From: Fervidifonticultor_A octavus_A
GTDB lineage: Bacteria; Sysuimicrobiota; Sysuimicrobiia; Sysuimicrobiales; Humicultoraceae
NCBI GenBank assembly: GCA_031459655.1
Contig: JAVKID010000057.1
Span: 1 to 19,336, forward strand
DNA length: 19,336 bases
Direction of reading: 5' to 3'
The position numbers and the translations under genes were made by a program. The notes under the pieces are model-generated. The model was not told the DNA's origin, made no database searches, and worked only from the letters and a program-made list of their open reading frames with translations. This document shows, piece after piece, positions 8,333 through 15,408 of the stretch (within the stretch, counting starts at the first letter, position 1; the number at the start of each line of letters is the position of its first letter).

Positions 8333-8671
8333 ATGGAACCCCTCGTGATCCTGGTTACCTGCAGCCGTGCCGATGAAGCCTCGCGGATCGCCCAGGCGCT
8401 CGTGGACGAGCACCTGGCCGCCTGCGTGAACGTGGTCCCGGGGCTCCGGTCGGTCTACCGGTGGCAGGGCCGGGTCGAGCACGCCGACGAGCTCCTCTTG
8501 ATCGTCAAGACCTCCAGGGACCGGCTGGACGAGGTCGTCGCCCGCGTGCAGGGCCTGCATTCGTACACCGTGCCGGAGGTGATCGCGCTCCCGGTGCAGG
8601 GCGGGGCGGCGCCATACCTGGCCTGGCTCGAAGCGCAGGTCCGCGCGCCGGCGCATCCCCCCGGAGCATGA
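8333..8671 (+). CDS. cutA: CutA-family divalent cation tolerance protein
   Basis: A protein of 112 residues, the normal length for the CutA1 family, which forms very stable PII-like trimers. Family motifs run in order: ILVTCSRADEASRIAQALVDE (6-26), LAACVNVVPGLRSVYRWQG (28-46), ELLLIVKTS (54-62), HSYTVPEVIALPV (75-88) and YLAWLE near the end. The cysteine of AACVN is conserved. CutA was named for copper tolerance in E. coli, but its molecular role in most bacteria is unsettled, so the name should not be read as proof of metal resistance here. It starts 24 bases after the HEAT gene, with only a weak GAG upstream. Its stop overlaps the ATG of the next gene (ATGA at 8668-8671). Confidence 0.95.
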   Translation: MEPLVILVTCSRADEASRIAQALVDEHLAACVNVVPGLRSVYRWQGRVEHADELLLIVKTSRDRLDEVVARVQGLHSYTVPEVIALPVQGGAAPYLAWLEAQVRAPAHPPGA

Positions 8672-9519
8672 GGGTGGCCGGCGGGTCCCCGCGCCCTCCC
8701 GCCGTCAGCGGGACCTTCTACGAGGCCGACCCGCAGCGGTTGCGCCGGCAGGTCCAGGAGTGTTTCCAGCACCCGGTCGGGCCGGGCCGGCTTCCCCGGC
8801 CCTGGGGCACGCGCCCGCTGCGGGCGTTGGTGGTGCCCCACGCGGCACTGATGTATTCCGGCCCGGTCGCCGCTCATGCGTACCTGCGGCTGGCCGAAGG
8901 GCCCATGCCACAGGTCACGGTCATCATCGGACCGGACCACTACGGCCTGGGGTCGCCGGTCGCGGCCGCTACTGAGGCCCGGTGGCTGACGCCGCTGGGG
9001 GAGGTGGACACCGACCACCCGGCCAAGGCCGCCCTGGCGGCCAGGCACGTCGCCCTCGACGATCGGGGCCTGCGGCACGAGCACAGCGTGGAGGTCCAGC
9101 TCCCCTTCCTCCAGGTGCTCGGATACCGCGGGCCGGTGATCCCCATGGTGATGGCCGGCCAGGAGCCGGCGACGGCGCTGCGCCTGGCGGAGATCCTGGC
9201 CGAGGTGTTCGCCGGTCAGGAGGCCGTCATGGTCGCCTCGACGGATCTCAGCCACTACCTGTCCCACGAAGAGGCGGTTGCCGCCGACCGGGTCGTGCTG
9301 GACGCGCTGGTGTCGTGCGACGGCCGACGGCTGCTGGACGACGTGCGGCGGAAGCAGATCACCATGTGCGGCGTCGGCCCGGCCGCCGCGGTGCTGGAAG
9401 CCGGCCGCCGGCTGGGTGGGACGCGGGTGGAGGTGCTCCGCTACGCCACCTCCGGCGAGGTCGCCGGCGGACGCGACCGCGTCGTCGGGTACGTGGCCGC
9501 ATCCCTGGAAGTCACCTGA
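8668..9519 (+). CDS. amrB: MEMO-family protein (AmmeMemoRadiSam system protein B)
   Basis: This protein of 283 residues is related to eukaryotic MEMO1 and to LigB-like non-haem dioxygenases. Family landmarks are AVSGTFYEAD at the N terminus, VVPHAALMYSG (55-65, His58), IIGPDHYG (86-93, His91), EHSVEVQLPFLQ (138-149), VASTDLSHY (189-197) and TMCGVGPAAAVLEA (232-245, Cys234). His58, His91 and Cys234 correspond to the metal-site trio of MEMO1 (H49, H81, C244). In many prokaryotes this family sits beside an AMMECR1-domain protein and a radical SAM enzyme. Neither partner is in this window. The ATG at 8668 overlaps the cutA stop and agrees with the family N terminus. Its substrate and reaction are not established for bacteria. 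Confidence 0.93.
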   Translation: MRVAGGSPRPPAVSGTFYEADPQRLRRQVQECFQHPVGPGRLPRPWGTRPLRALVVPHAALMYSGPVAAHAYLRLAEGPMPQVTVIIGPDHYGLGSPVAAATEARWLTPLGEVDTDHPAKAALAARHVALDDRGLRHEHSVEVQLPFLQVLGYRGPVIPMVMAGQEPATALRLAEILAEVFAGQEAVMVASTDLSHYLSHEEAVAADRVVLDALVSCDGRRLLDDVRRKQITMCGVGPAAAVLEAGRRLGGTRVEVLRYATSGEVAGGRDRVVGYVAASLEVT

Positions 9520-9535
9520 GGGTAGCGCCACCACG

Positions 9536-10300
9536 GTGCGGGTCCTGCTCACCAACGACGACGGCATTGCCTCGCCGGGGCTGCACGCCCTGGCCGAGGC
9601 CTTCGCCGCCGAGCACGAGACCGTGGTGGTCTCGCCGGAACATGAGCGCAGTGCGACCGGCCATGCCATCACCCTGCACAAGCCCCTGCGCGCGCGGCGC
9701 GTGACCACCTACCCCGGGACCGTGGTGGCCTGGGCGACGAACGGGACGCCGGCGGACTGCGTCGTGCTCGGCGTCATGGAGCTCCTCCCCCACCGCCCCG
9801 ATGTCGTCGTCTCCGGCGTCAACGTCGGCGCCAACCTGGGGCGAGACCTGACCTATTCGGGCACGGTGTCCGGCGCCATGGAAGGCGCCATCCTGGGGAT
9901 TCCCAGCATCGCCGTCTCGGTGGCGGCGTTGGAGGACGTGCGCTTCGACGTTGCGGTGCGCTTTGCGCTGGGCCTGGCGCGCCTCCTCGTGGACCGCTCG
10001 CTGCCCGGCGACGTGCTGGTCAACGTGAACGTGCCCAACCTCCCGCCCGACCAGATCACAGGCGTGGCGGTGACCCGGCAGAGCGGGCGCCGCTACCTCG
10101 CGGCCCTGGAGAAACGCACCGACCCGCGTGGGCAGGCCTACTACTGGCTGACCGGACGGCGCGACCCCTGTGGGGATGAGGAGGGGACCGACGCCTGGGC
10201 GCTGGCCGCCGGGTACATCTCGGTGACGCCCATCTGGCTGAACATGACCGACGAGCGGCTCCTGCGGGAGATGAGCACCTGGGGGCTCTCGGTGCCGTAG
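9536..10300 (+). CDS. surE: 5'/3'-nucleotidase SurE
   Basis: This is a metal-dependent nucleoside monophosphate phosphatase of 254 residues, usually a cytoplasmic dimer linked to stationary-phase survival. Active-site motifs are complete: LLTNDDG (4-10, metal-binding Asp8 and Asp9), SPEHERSATGHAIT (33-46, Ser39), TNGTPADCV (68-76) and SGVNVGANLGRDLTYSGTVSGA (93-114, Asn96). The C-terminal segment AGYISVTP is also typical. The start is GTG at 9536, because this places RVLLTNDDG at the very N terminus as in other SurE proteins. The nearest Shine-Dalgarno-like run (GAGGGT, 9518-9523) is rather far away. SurE is often beside pcm and nlpD in proteobacteria; here it closes the HEAT-cutA-memo run. 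No recognisable terminator follows. Confidence 0.96.
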   Translation: MRVLLTNDDGIASPGLHALAEAFAAEHETVVVSPEHERSATGHAITLHKPLRARRVTTYPGTVVAWATNGTPADCVVLGVMELLPHRPDVVVSGVNVGANLGRDLTYSGTVSGAMEGAILGIPSIAVSVAALEDVRFDVAVRFALGLARLLVDRSLPGDVLVNVNVPNLPPDQITGVAVTRQSGRRYLAALEKRTDPRGQAYYWLTGRRDPCGDEEGTDAWALAAGYISVTPIWLNMTDERLLREMSTWGLSVP

Positions 10301-10398
10301 CCGTCCGGGCCCGGGGCGGGCAGGAATTCGCCTCGCCGCCAGCGAATCCCCGCCACTGACATCGTCGCAACCGTCGGACTCTCTCGTCGGAGCAGCGG

Positions 10399-11085
10399 AT
10401 GATCCACTTCGACGGCGTCGGGAAGCGCTATGCGACCGGCGTCGTGGCCCTCCAGGACGTTACCGTTCGGATCGCTCCCGGGGAGTTCGTCTTCCTCGTC
10501 GGCCCCACCGGCAGCGGCAAGTCGACGTTCCTCAGGTTGATCCAGCGCATCGAGCGGCCGACGGCGGGCCGGGTGGTGGTCGACGGCATCGACCTGGGGG
10601 CCCTGCCGGCCGCCCAGGTGCCGTTCCTGCGGCGCCGGCTGGGCGTGGTCTTCCAGGAGTTCAAGCTCCTGGCCGACCGGACCGTGGCTGACAACGTGGC
10701 CTTTGCGCTGCGCGTGACCGACGCCGATCCGGCGGAGATCGGCCCGCGGATCCAGTGGGCGCTGGAGCTCGTGGGCCTGGCGGATCGGGCCGATGACCTC
10801 CCCGCGCGGCTCTCCGGCGGCGAACAGCAACGCGTGTGCCTGGCCCGCGCCGTCGTGACGCGGCCCGCCATCCTGCTCGCCGACGAGCCCACCGGCAACC
10901 TGGACCCGGAGGCTGCGTGGGAGCTGGTGCACCTGCTCAGCGCCATCAACCTGCGAGGGACGACCGTCGTCGTCACCACCCACAACCCCACGCTGGTGGA
11001 CATCCTCCGCCGGCGCGTGATCGAGCTGCACGCCGGACGGGTCGTGCGCGATGAGGCTCGAGGTCTCTACCAGACCGCGCCCTGA
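10399..11085 (+). CDS. ftsE: Cell division ATP-binding protein FtsE
   Basis: This ATPase of 228 residues pairs with FtsX at the division site or cylinder wall and transmits ATP hydrolysis to periplasmic/extracellular peptidoglycan hydrolases. Motifs are Walker A GPTGSGKST (35-43), Q-loop VFQEFKLL (84-91, typical of FtsE), signature LSGGEQQR (138-145), Walker B ILLADEPTGNLD (158-169) and H-loop TTHN (193-196). The N terminus MIHFDGVGKRY is also FtsE-like (usual form MI-F--V-K-Y). The ATG at 10399 has GGAG 6 bases before it. The gap of 98 bases after surE suggests a new transcription unit, though I could not pick a convincing promoter in it. The ftsX start lies inside the last 35 bases of this gene. 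Confidence 0.96.
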   Translation: MIHFDGVGKRYATGVVALQDVTVRIAPGEFVFLVGPTGSGKSTFLRLIQRIERPTAGRVVVDGIDLGALPAAQVPFLRRRLGVVFQEFKLLADRTVADNVAFALRVTDADPAEIGPRIQWALELVGLADRADDLPARLSGGEQQRVCLARAVVTRPAILLADEPTGNLDPEAAWELVHLLSAINLRGTTVVVTTHNPTLVDILRRRVIELHAGRVVRDEARGLYQTAP

Positions 11086-12001
11086 CCCCCTGTCCGGGGC
11101 CGCGCTCCGCGCCCGCCGCTGGCCTGCCACGGTGCGCGCGATCCTGGACGACGCGGTGGGCGGTCTCCGGCGCAACGGGCTGATGGCCGCCGCCGCCACC
11201 ACGACCATGGCGATCGCCCTGGCCGTCGCCGGCGCGGGGTTCGTGCTCTCGGCCAACCTCTCCCACCTGGCGGCCATCCTGGAAGCGCAGGTGGAAGTGG
11301 TGGGCTTCTTCCGGCGGGGCCTCTCCCCGGCCAGGCAGCAGCAGATCCTGGAGGCGGTCCGGGCGCTACCGGATGTCCGGCGCGTCACGTTCATCGGCAA
11401 GGACGACGCGCTGCGGCGGCTCCAGCAGACCTACGGCGCCATGGCGTCCGTCCGCAGCCTGCTGCCCGGCAACCCGCTGCCGGATTCCATTGAAGTCCGC
11501 GTGGCCGATGCCGGCCGCGTGCGCGCCGTCGCCGAAGCGCTGGGCCGCACCGACGGCATCGAGGACGTCGTTTTCGGCGCCCCCGTGGTGGACCGCCTGG
11601 TGGCCCTCACCCGCGCGGTGCGGATCGCCGGCGGCGCCCTGGCCGCGCTCCTGGTCGCCTCGGCCCTGCTGATCATCGCCAACACCATCCGGCTCACCAT
11701 CGCGGCCCGCCGGCAGGAGATCGAGATCATGACCCTCGTCGGCGCGACCGCAGGGTTCATCCGCGGCCCCTTCCTCGTCGAGGGCGCCCTGCAGGGCATC
11801 GCAGCCGCCGTGCTCGCCAGCGTCCTGCTGGTGGCCGCCTACACCGGCCTGGCCAACGCGGCGTCGACGTCCCTCCCGTTCCTGCCGCTGCTGCCGCCGG
11901 CCGCGGTGGTCCCACAGACGATCGGGCTGATCTGGCTCCTCAGTCTCGCCGTCGGCGTCGGCGGCAGCGCGATCGGTCTGCGCCGGTACCTGGCGACGTG
12001 A
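11051..12001 (+). CDS. ftsX: Cell division protein FtsX (membrane subunit)
   Basis: The membrane partner of FtsE, with 316 residues. The topology fits FtsX: a cytoplasmic N terminus, TM1 at about 43-68, an extracytoplasmic domain at about 69-189, then TM2 (190-215), TM3 (240-268) and TM4 (288-310). The outer domain holds the conserved-type segments VEVVGFFRRGLSPARQQQI and LPGNPLPDSIEVRV (138-151), the latter very characteristic of FtsX. RRQEIEIMTLVGATAGFIRGPFLVEG (220-245) is the family loop between TM2 and TM3. The extracytoplasmic domain is expected to recruit the coiled-coil part of a hydrolase or activator, which is exactly what the next gene encodes 10 bases downstream. It overlaps ftsE by 35 bases. 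Confidence 0.95.
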   Translation: MRLEVSTRPRPDPLSGAALRARRWPATVRAILDDAVGGLRRNGLMAAAATTTMAIALAVAGAGFVLSANLSHLAAILEAQVEVVGFFRRGLSPARQQQILEAVRALPDVRRVTFIGKDDALRRLQQTYGAMASVRSLLPGNPLPDSIEVRVADAGRVRAVAEALGRTDGIEDVVFGAPVVDRLVALTRAVRIAGGALAALLVASALLIIANTIRLTIAARRQEIEIMTLVGATAGFIRGPFLVEGALQGIAAAVLASVLLVAAYTGLANAASTSLPFLPLLPPAAVVPQTIGLIWLLSLAVGVGGSAIGLRRYLAT

Positions 12002-12011
12002 GCGCGGACGC

Positions 12012-13184
12012 ATGACCGGGCGGTTGCCGGCTGCCGTCCTGTCCGGGGGGCTGGCGTTCCTGCTGGCGGCGCCGACCGGGGCCTGGGCGATTCCGGCACC
12101 ACGCGCGGGGAGCGCGCCAGCGGCAGCATCCTCGCTTTCGGCCAGGCAAGAGGAGTTGCGGCACCTCAGGCGGCGGCTCGACGTCCAGCGCCGGCGCCTG
12201 GAGGCCGCGCGGCGGAGCGAACGCCGGCTCTCCGATGAGATCCAGCGGCTCGATCGTCAGCGGGAGGCAACCGAGCGACGGCTCGCGCGGCTGGCCGCCG
12301 ACCTTCGCCGCGTGCGGCAGCAGGCCGAGGGCGCCGCTGCGGCCGTGGCCAGGGCCGAGAGCGCCCTGGCGCAGCGCCAGACCGCGCTCGCCGCCAGGCT
12401 GGTCGACGCCCACCGGTACGGTCGAGCCGGCTACCTGGATGTGGTGCTGGGCGCGACCACGTTTGCAGACTTCGTGGCCAGGACGCGTCTGGTGGGCGCG
12501 ATCGTGGAGGAGGACGCGCGGCTGATCAAGGCGTACGAGGCGGACCGGGAGCACGCCGCGCGATGGCGTCGGCAGCTGGAGGAACGGCAGGCGCAGATGA
12601 AGGCGCTCGTTGTCGAGACGGAGGCGCGCCAGCGCGTGCTGGCAGAGCAGATCGAGGCCAAACGGGATCTGCTGCGGCGCATCGTGGGTGAGCGGACCGC
12701 CACCGAGCAGGCCGTGCGGGAGCTGGAAGAGGATTCGGCGGCGTTGGCGGCGTTGATCCAGCGCCTGCAGCCCGCAGGGGGCGGCATCGGGCTGCGGCTG
12801 GCGGCGTTCCTGTGGCCGCTGCGCGGGCCACTGTCCTCCCGGTTTGGGTTCCGCGTCCATCCCATTTTCAGGCGCCGCCACCACCATACCGGCGTGGACA
12901 TCGCCGGCCCCCGCGGGTCGCCCGTGCGCGCCGCGTATGACGGGGCGGTGATCTTCGCCGGGTGGTACGGGGGCTACGGCAAGCTGGTGGTCCTGGATCA
13001 CGGGCAGGGGATCAGCACCCTCTACGGGCATCTCGCCGAGATCGTGGTGGCTCCTGGCCAGCGCCTGGCGCGTGGCCAGGTCCTGGGGCGGGTCGGTAGC
13101 ACAGGGTACGCCACCGGGCCCCACCTCCACTACGAGATCCGCCACAACGGCCGCCCCATCGACCCGGCGCTCCAGGTACGGTAA
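12012..13184 (+). CDS. EnvC-like coiled-coil M23 peptidoglycan endopeptidase
   Basis: This exported protein of 390 residues has three parts. Residues 1-26 are a signal peptide with likely cleavage after GAWA. Residues about 42-130 and 165-252 form long Arg/Glu/Gln-rich coiled coils, interrupted by GYLDVVLGATTFADFVARTRLV (140-161), as in EnvC, PcsB and CwlO-type FtsX partners. Residues about 285-387 are a LytM/M23 domain with all catalytic ligands present: His292-x3-Asp296 (HTGVDIAG), His340 (LYGHL) and His371/His373 (GPHLHYE). E. coli EnvC lacks working ligands and only activates amidases, so this one may itself cut peptide cross-links. It lies 10 bases after ftsX, implying control by FtsEX. 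The name envC is withheld because the biochemical role probably differs. Confidence 0.93.
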   Translation: MTGRLPAAVLSGGLAFLLAAPTGAWAIPAPRAGSAPAAASSLSARQEELRHLRRRLDVQRRRLEAARRSERRLSDEIQRLDRQREATERRLARLAADLRRVRQQAEGAAAAVARAESALAQRQTALAARLVDAHRYGRAGYLDVVLGATTFADFVARTRLVGAIVEEDARLIKAYEADREHAARWRRQLEERQAQMKALVVETEARQRVLAEQIEAKRDLLRRIVGERTATEQAVRELEEDSAALAALIQRLQPAGGGIGLRLAAFLWPLRGPLSSRFGFRVHPIFRRRHHHTGVDIAGPRGSPVRAAYDGAVIFAGWYGGYGKLVVLDHGQGISTLYGHLAEIVVAPGQRLARGQVLGRVGSTGYATGPHLHYEIRHNGRPIDPALQVR

Positions 13185-13187
13185 TCT
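13159..13187 (+). promoter_or_regulatory. Possible internal promoter before ctpA
   Basis: TCGACC (13159-13164) and TAATCT (13182-13187, overlapping the stop of the upstream gene) are spaced by 17 bases. The -35 has four consensus matches, and the -10 keeps its first, second and last positions. This would let ctpA and the deacetylase be transcribed apart from ftsEX. The match is modest. Confidence 0.3.
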
Positions 13188-13191
13188 ACTG

Positions 13192-13215
13192 CCGCCGGCT
13201 CCTCAGAGCCGGCGG
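13192..13215 (+). promoter_or_regulatory. Perfect 10-bp hairpin overlapping the ctpA ribosome-binding site
   Basis: CCGCCGGCTC (13192-13201) is the exact complement of GAGCCGGCGG (13206-13215), with a 4-base loop CTCA. The right arm runs into the Shine-Dalgarno sequence GGGAGG (13214-13219) of ctpA, which begins at GTG 13230. There is no T run, so it is not a standard terminator. As RNA it would partly hide the ribosome-binding site or separate ctpA expression from the upstream genes. Confidence 0.6.
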
Positions 13216-13229
13216 GGAGGCGATGTCGC

Positions 13230-14450
13230 GTGAAGACACCCAATCGAGGGGGGACGGTGCTCCTCGTCCTGGTGCTGGCCGTCGGGCTGTTCGCCGCCGG
13301 CTACGGCGCGGGACAGCGCACCGCATCGGCCCGGCCCGCCGATGACCAGGGCTTTGCCCTGCTGCGCGACCTGTTGGGCACCGTCCGGCAGCACTTCCTG
13401 TTCCCGCTCCCGGAGGCGCCCCGGCTCTTCGACGGCGCGGCCCGGGGCATGCTGGAGGCCCTTGGCGACCCCTACACGCGGTACATGGACAGCAAGGCCT
13501 TCAAGGAGTTCTCCGAGACCACCCAGGGGTTCTTCTACGGGATCGGGATCTTCATTGAGATCCGGGACGGCCACCTGATCGTGGCCCAGCCCATCGAGGG
13601 CACCCCCGCCCACCGGGCAGGTCTGCGCCCGGGGGACCGCATCCGCAGGATCAACAGCACGCCCACCGAGGGCATGGCGATCCAGGAAGCCGTGAGTCGC
13701 ATCCGCGGGCCCGCCGGCACGCGGGTCCGGCTGACCATCGGTCGGGGGGATCAGACCTTCGAGGTGGAGATCACGCGGGCCCGGGTCGAGATCGTCAGCG
13801 TGCAGGGGGCCGGCGTCCTGGACGAGGCGGTGCAGCGTCGCCTCGCCGCCGACCGGATCGGGTACGTGCGCGTCCTGTTCTTCAACGACCACACGTCGAG
13901 GGAGTTCGGCGCCGAACTGGACCGCGTGCTTAGAGCCGGCGCGCGCGGCCTGCTGCTCGACCTGCGCAACAACGGCGGCGGTCTGTTCGACGAGGCGCTG
14001 AAGGTGGCCGCCCGGTTCGTTCCCGCGGGTCGGGCGGTGGTGCACGTGGTCGACCGCAACGGGCGGCGCCAGACCGAGCGCGCCCAGGCCGGATCCAAGG
14101 TCACCCTCCCCGTCGTCGTCCTGGTCAACGAGTTCAGCGCCAGCGCGTCCGAGATCCTGGCCGGGGCGCTCCGCGATTCGGCCGGTGCGGTCGTGGTCGG
14201 GCAGCAGACCTTTGGGAAGGGGGTCATTCAGTCGGTGTTCCCCCTGCCCGGCGGTGGGGGCGCCGCCATCACGACCGCCAAGTACCTGACGCCGGCTGAC
14301 CGCGACATCCACGGGAAGGGGATCATCCCCGACCACCCGGCCGGGGAGCGGCTGGAAGGCAAGAGCGAGGCGGACATCCAGCGGATCCAGCACGAACAGA
14401 TGCAGCGGGCGATCCACGTCCTGACGCAACGGATCCCCCAGCACCGCTAG
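13230..14450 (+). CDS. ctpA: S41-family carboxyl-terminal processing protease (CtpA-like)
   Basis: This exported serine protease of 406 residues has a signal anchor (TM about 8-27), a helical N-terminal region with LGDPYTRYMD, and a PDZ domain (about 95-175) including GLRPGDRIRRINS. The S41 catalytic core contains LLLDLRNNGGGLFDEA, the nucleophile Ser305 in SASASEILAGAL and Lys330 in QQTFGKGVIQ. The 25-residue spacing of the Ser-Lys dyad matches CtpB-type enzymes. Such proteases trim or degrade envelope proteins, including peptidoglycan hydrolases in several bacteria. Its position directly after the M23 endopeptidase makes that protein or its relatives plausible substrates, by inference. GTG at 13230 is used because an ATG at 13223 is out of frame; GGGAGG lies 10 bases before it, partly inside a hairpin. 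Confidence 0.94.
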   Translation: MKTPNRGGTVLLVLVLAVGLFAAGYGAGQRTASARPADDQGFALLRDLLGTVRQHFLFPLPEAPRLFDGAARGMLEALGDPYTRYMDSKAFKEFSETTQGFFYGIGIFIEIRDGHLIVAQPIEGTPAHRAGLRPGDRIRRINSTPTEGMAIQEAVSRIRGPAGTRVRLTIGRGDQTFEVEITRARVEIVSVQGAGVLDEAVQRRLAADRIGYVRVLFFNDHTSREFGAELDRVLRAGARGLLLDLRNNGGGLFDEALKVAARFVPAGRAVVHVVDRNGRRQTERAQAGSKVTLPVVVLVNEFSASASEILAGALRDSAGAVVVGQQTFGKGVIQSVFPLPGGGGAAITTAKYLTPADRDIHGKGIIPDHPAGERLEGKSEADIQRIQHEQMQRAIHVLTQRIPQHR

Positions 14451-14478
14451 GGCCCCCGGCAGGCCGACGATCTCATCC

Positions 14479-15363
14479 GTGGCCCGACAGCGCAGATCGG
14501 CGGCGGTACGACGGGGTGCGGTCCTGGCGCTGCTGGTGGTGGTGGTGGGGATCGGCACCGGATGGTGGCTGGCGTCCCAGCGGCGGGGGCCGGCTCCCCG
14601 GCCGGACGTGGCAGCCCCCGCAGCGCGGACCACGCCGCCGGCCTCCCCGCATTCGACGGTCCGCCCGGTCCGGCCCCAGCCGTCACCGGCTCCCTCGCCG
14701 CCGGCGGGGAGGGTGGCCATCGTCTTCGACGACGCAGGCGGCAGCCTGGACGACGTCGAAGACATCATCGCGATAGGACGGCCTGTGACCGTGGCGGTGC
14801 TCCCTGGCCTGGCACATTCGTCCGAGGTCGCGCGGCGAGCCAGCGCGGCCGGTCTCGAGGTCATCCTGCACCTCCCCCTGGAAGCCACCGACGCCACCAA
14901 GGCCCTGGGCCCCGGCGGGATCACCGTCGACATGGACGAACGCCAGATTCGCGAGGCCACCCTGGCGGGCCTGGCCAGCGTGCCCGGGGCCGTGGGCATT
15001 AGCAACCACATGGGCTCCCGCGGCACGGCCGAGCGACGGGTGATGCGGGCGGTCCTGGAGGTGGCCCGTGCACGCGGGCTGTTCTTCCTGGACAGCCGGA
15101 CGACCGCGGACTCGGTGGTCCCGTCGGTGGCCGCCGATCTCGGAGTGCGCACGGCTGTCCGCACGGTCTTCCTGGACAACACCGACGAGGAGGAGGCGAT
15201 TCAGCGCGAGATCCAGCGGCTCATCGCCACCGCCCGCCGGCGGGGCGAGGCGATCGCAATCGGCCACGCCCAGCGCAAGACCCCGCGGGTCGTCGCCCGG
15301 ATGGTCGGGGAGTTCGACCGCCAGGGGATCACGCTGGTGCCGGTCTCGGCCCTCGTCCGGTAG
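14479..15363 (+). CDS. Divergent polysaccharide deacetylase family protein (YibQ-like)
   Basis: This membrane-anchored protein of 294 residues has TM 13-32, then a low-complexity Pro/Ala-rich linker (about 35-77) of the cell-wall-spanning type, and a divergent polysaccharide deacetylase domain (78-293). Family landmarks are IVFDDAGGSLDD (81-92, usually IDD-G), VLPGLAHS (107-114), ILHLPLEA (129-136), VGISNHMGSRGT (172-183), FFLDSRTTADSV (202-213) and AIAIGHA (258-264). The putative metal/active residues Asp84-Asp85, His131, His177 and His263 are present. The usual genomic partners are envC and ctpA, as here. Its enzymatic activity is not well established; a role on cell-wall glycan is the common assumption. 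The GTG start at 14479 has no strong ribosome site and lies 28 bases after ctpA. Confidence 0.92.
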   Translation: MARQRRSAAVRRGAVLALLVVVVGIGTGWWLASQRRGPAPRPDVAAPAARTTPPASPHSTVRPVRPQPSPAPSPPAGRVAIVFDDAGGSLDDVEDIIAIGRPVTVAVLPGLAHSSEVARRASAAGLEVILHLPLEATDATKALGPGGITVDMDERQIREATLAGLASVPGAVGISNHMGSRGTAERRVMRAVLEVARARGLFFLDSRTTADSVVPSVAADLGVRTAVRTVFLDNTDEEEAIQREIQRLIATARRRGEAIAIGHAQRKTPRVVARMVGEFDRQGITLVPVSALVR

Positions 15364-15393
15364 GGGGCGCGAGGAGGCCGCGAGCACGAACCC

Positions 15394-15407
15394 GGAGGAG
15401 GGGAGAG
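15394..15407 (+). promoter_or_regulatory. Extended Shine-Dalgarno of the glutamate dehydrogenase gene
   Basis: An unbroken purine run, GGAGGAGGGGAGAG, ends one base before the C that precedes the ATG at 15409. It gives several registers for ribosome binding and is the strongest such site in the window, suggesting abundant enzyme. Confidence 0.7.
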
Positions 15408-15408
15408 C

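Noticed and set aside
10301..10398. Possible terminator or promoter between surE and ftsE (CCGGGCCCGG palindrome at 10305-10314; ATTCGC/GCGAAT at 10326-10347)
   Set aside because: The palindrome has no loop, the second stem is only 6 bp, neither is followed by T residues, and no -10/-35 pair stands out; I see nothing reliable here beyond the ftsE ribosome site.
13053..13080. CCTGGCCA/TGGCCAGG inverted repeat with nested GCGC arms
   Set aside because: It lies inside the conserved LytM coding region, encodes normal family residues, has no T run, and such repeats are frequent by chance at this GC content.
13203..15182. Long minus-strand open frame (659 codons) opposite ctpA and the deacetylase
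   Set aside because: It mirrors two genes with complete catalytic motifs on the plus strand; its own translation is low-complexity with no recognisable domain, as expected for antisense frames in GC-rich DNA.
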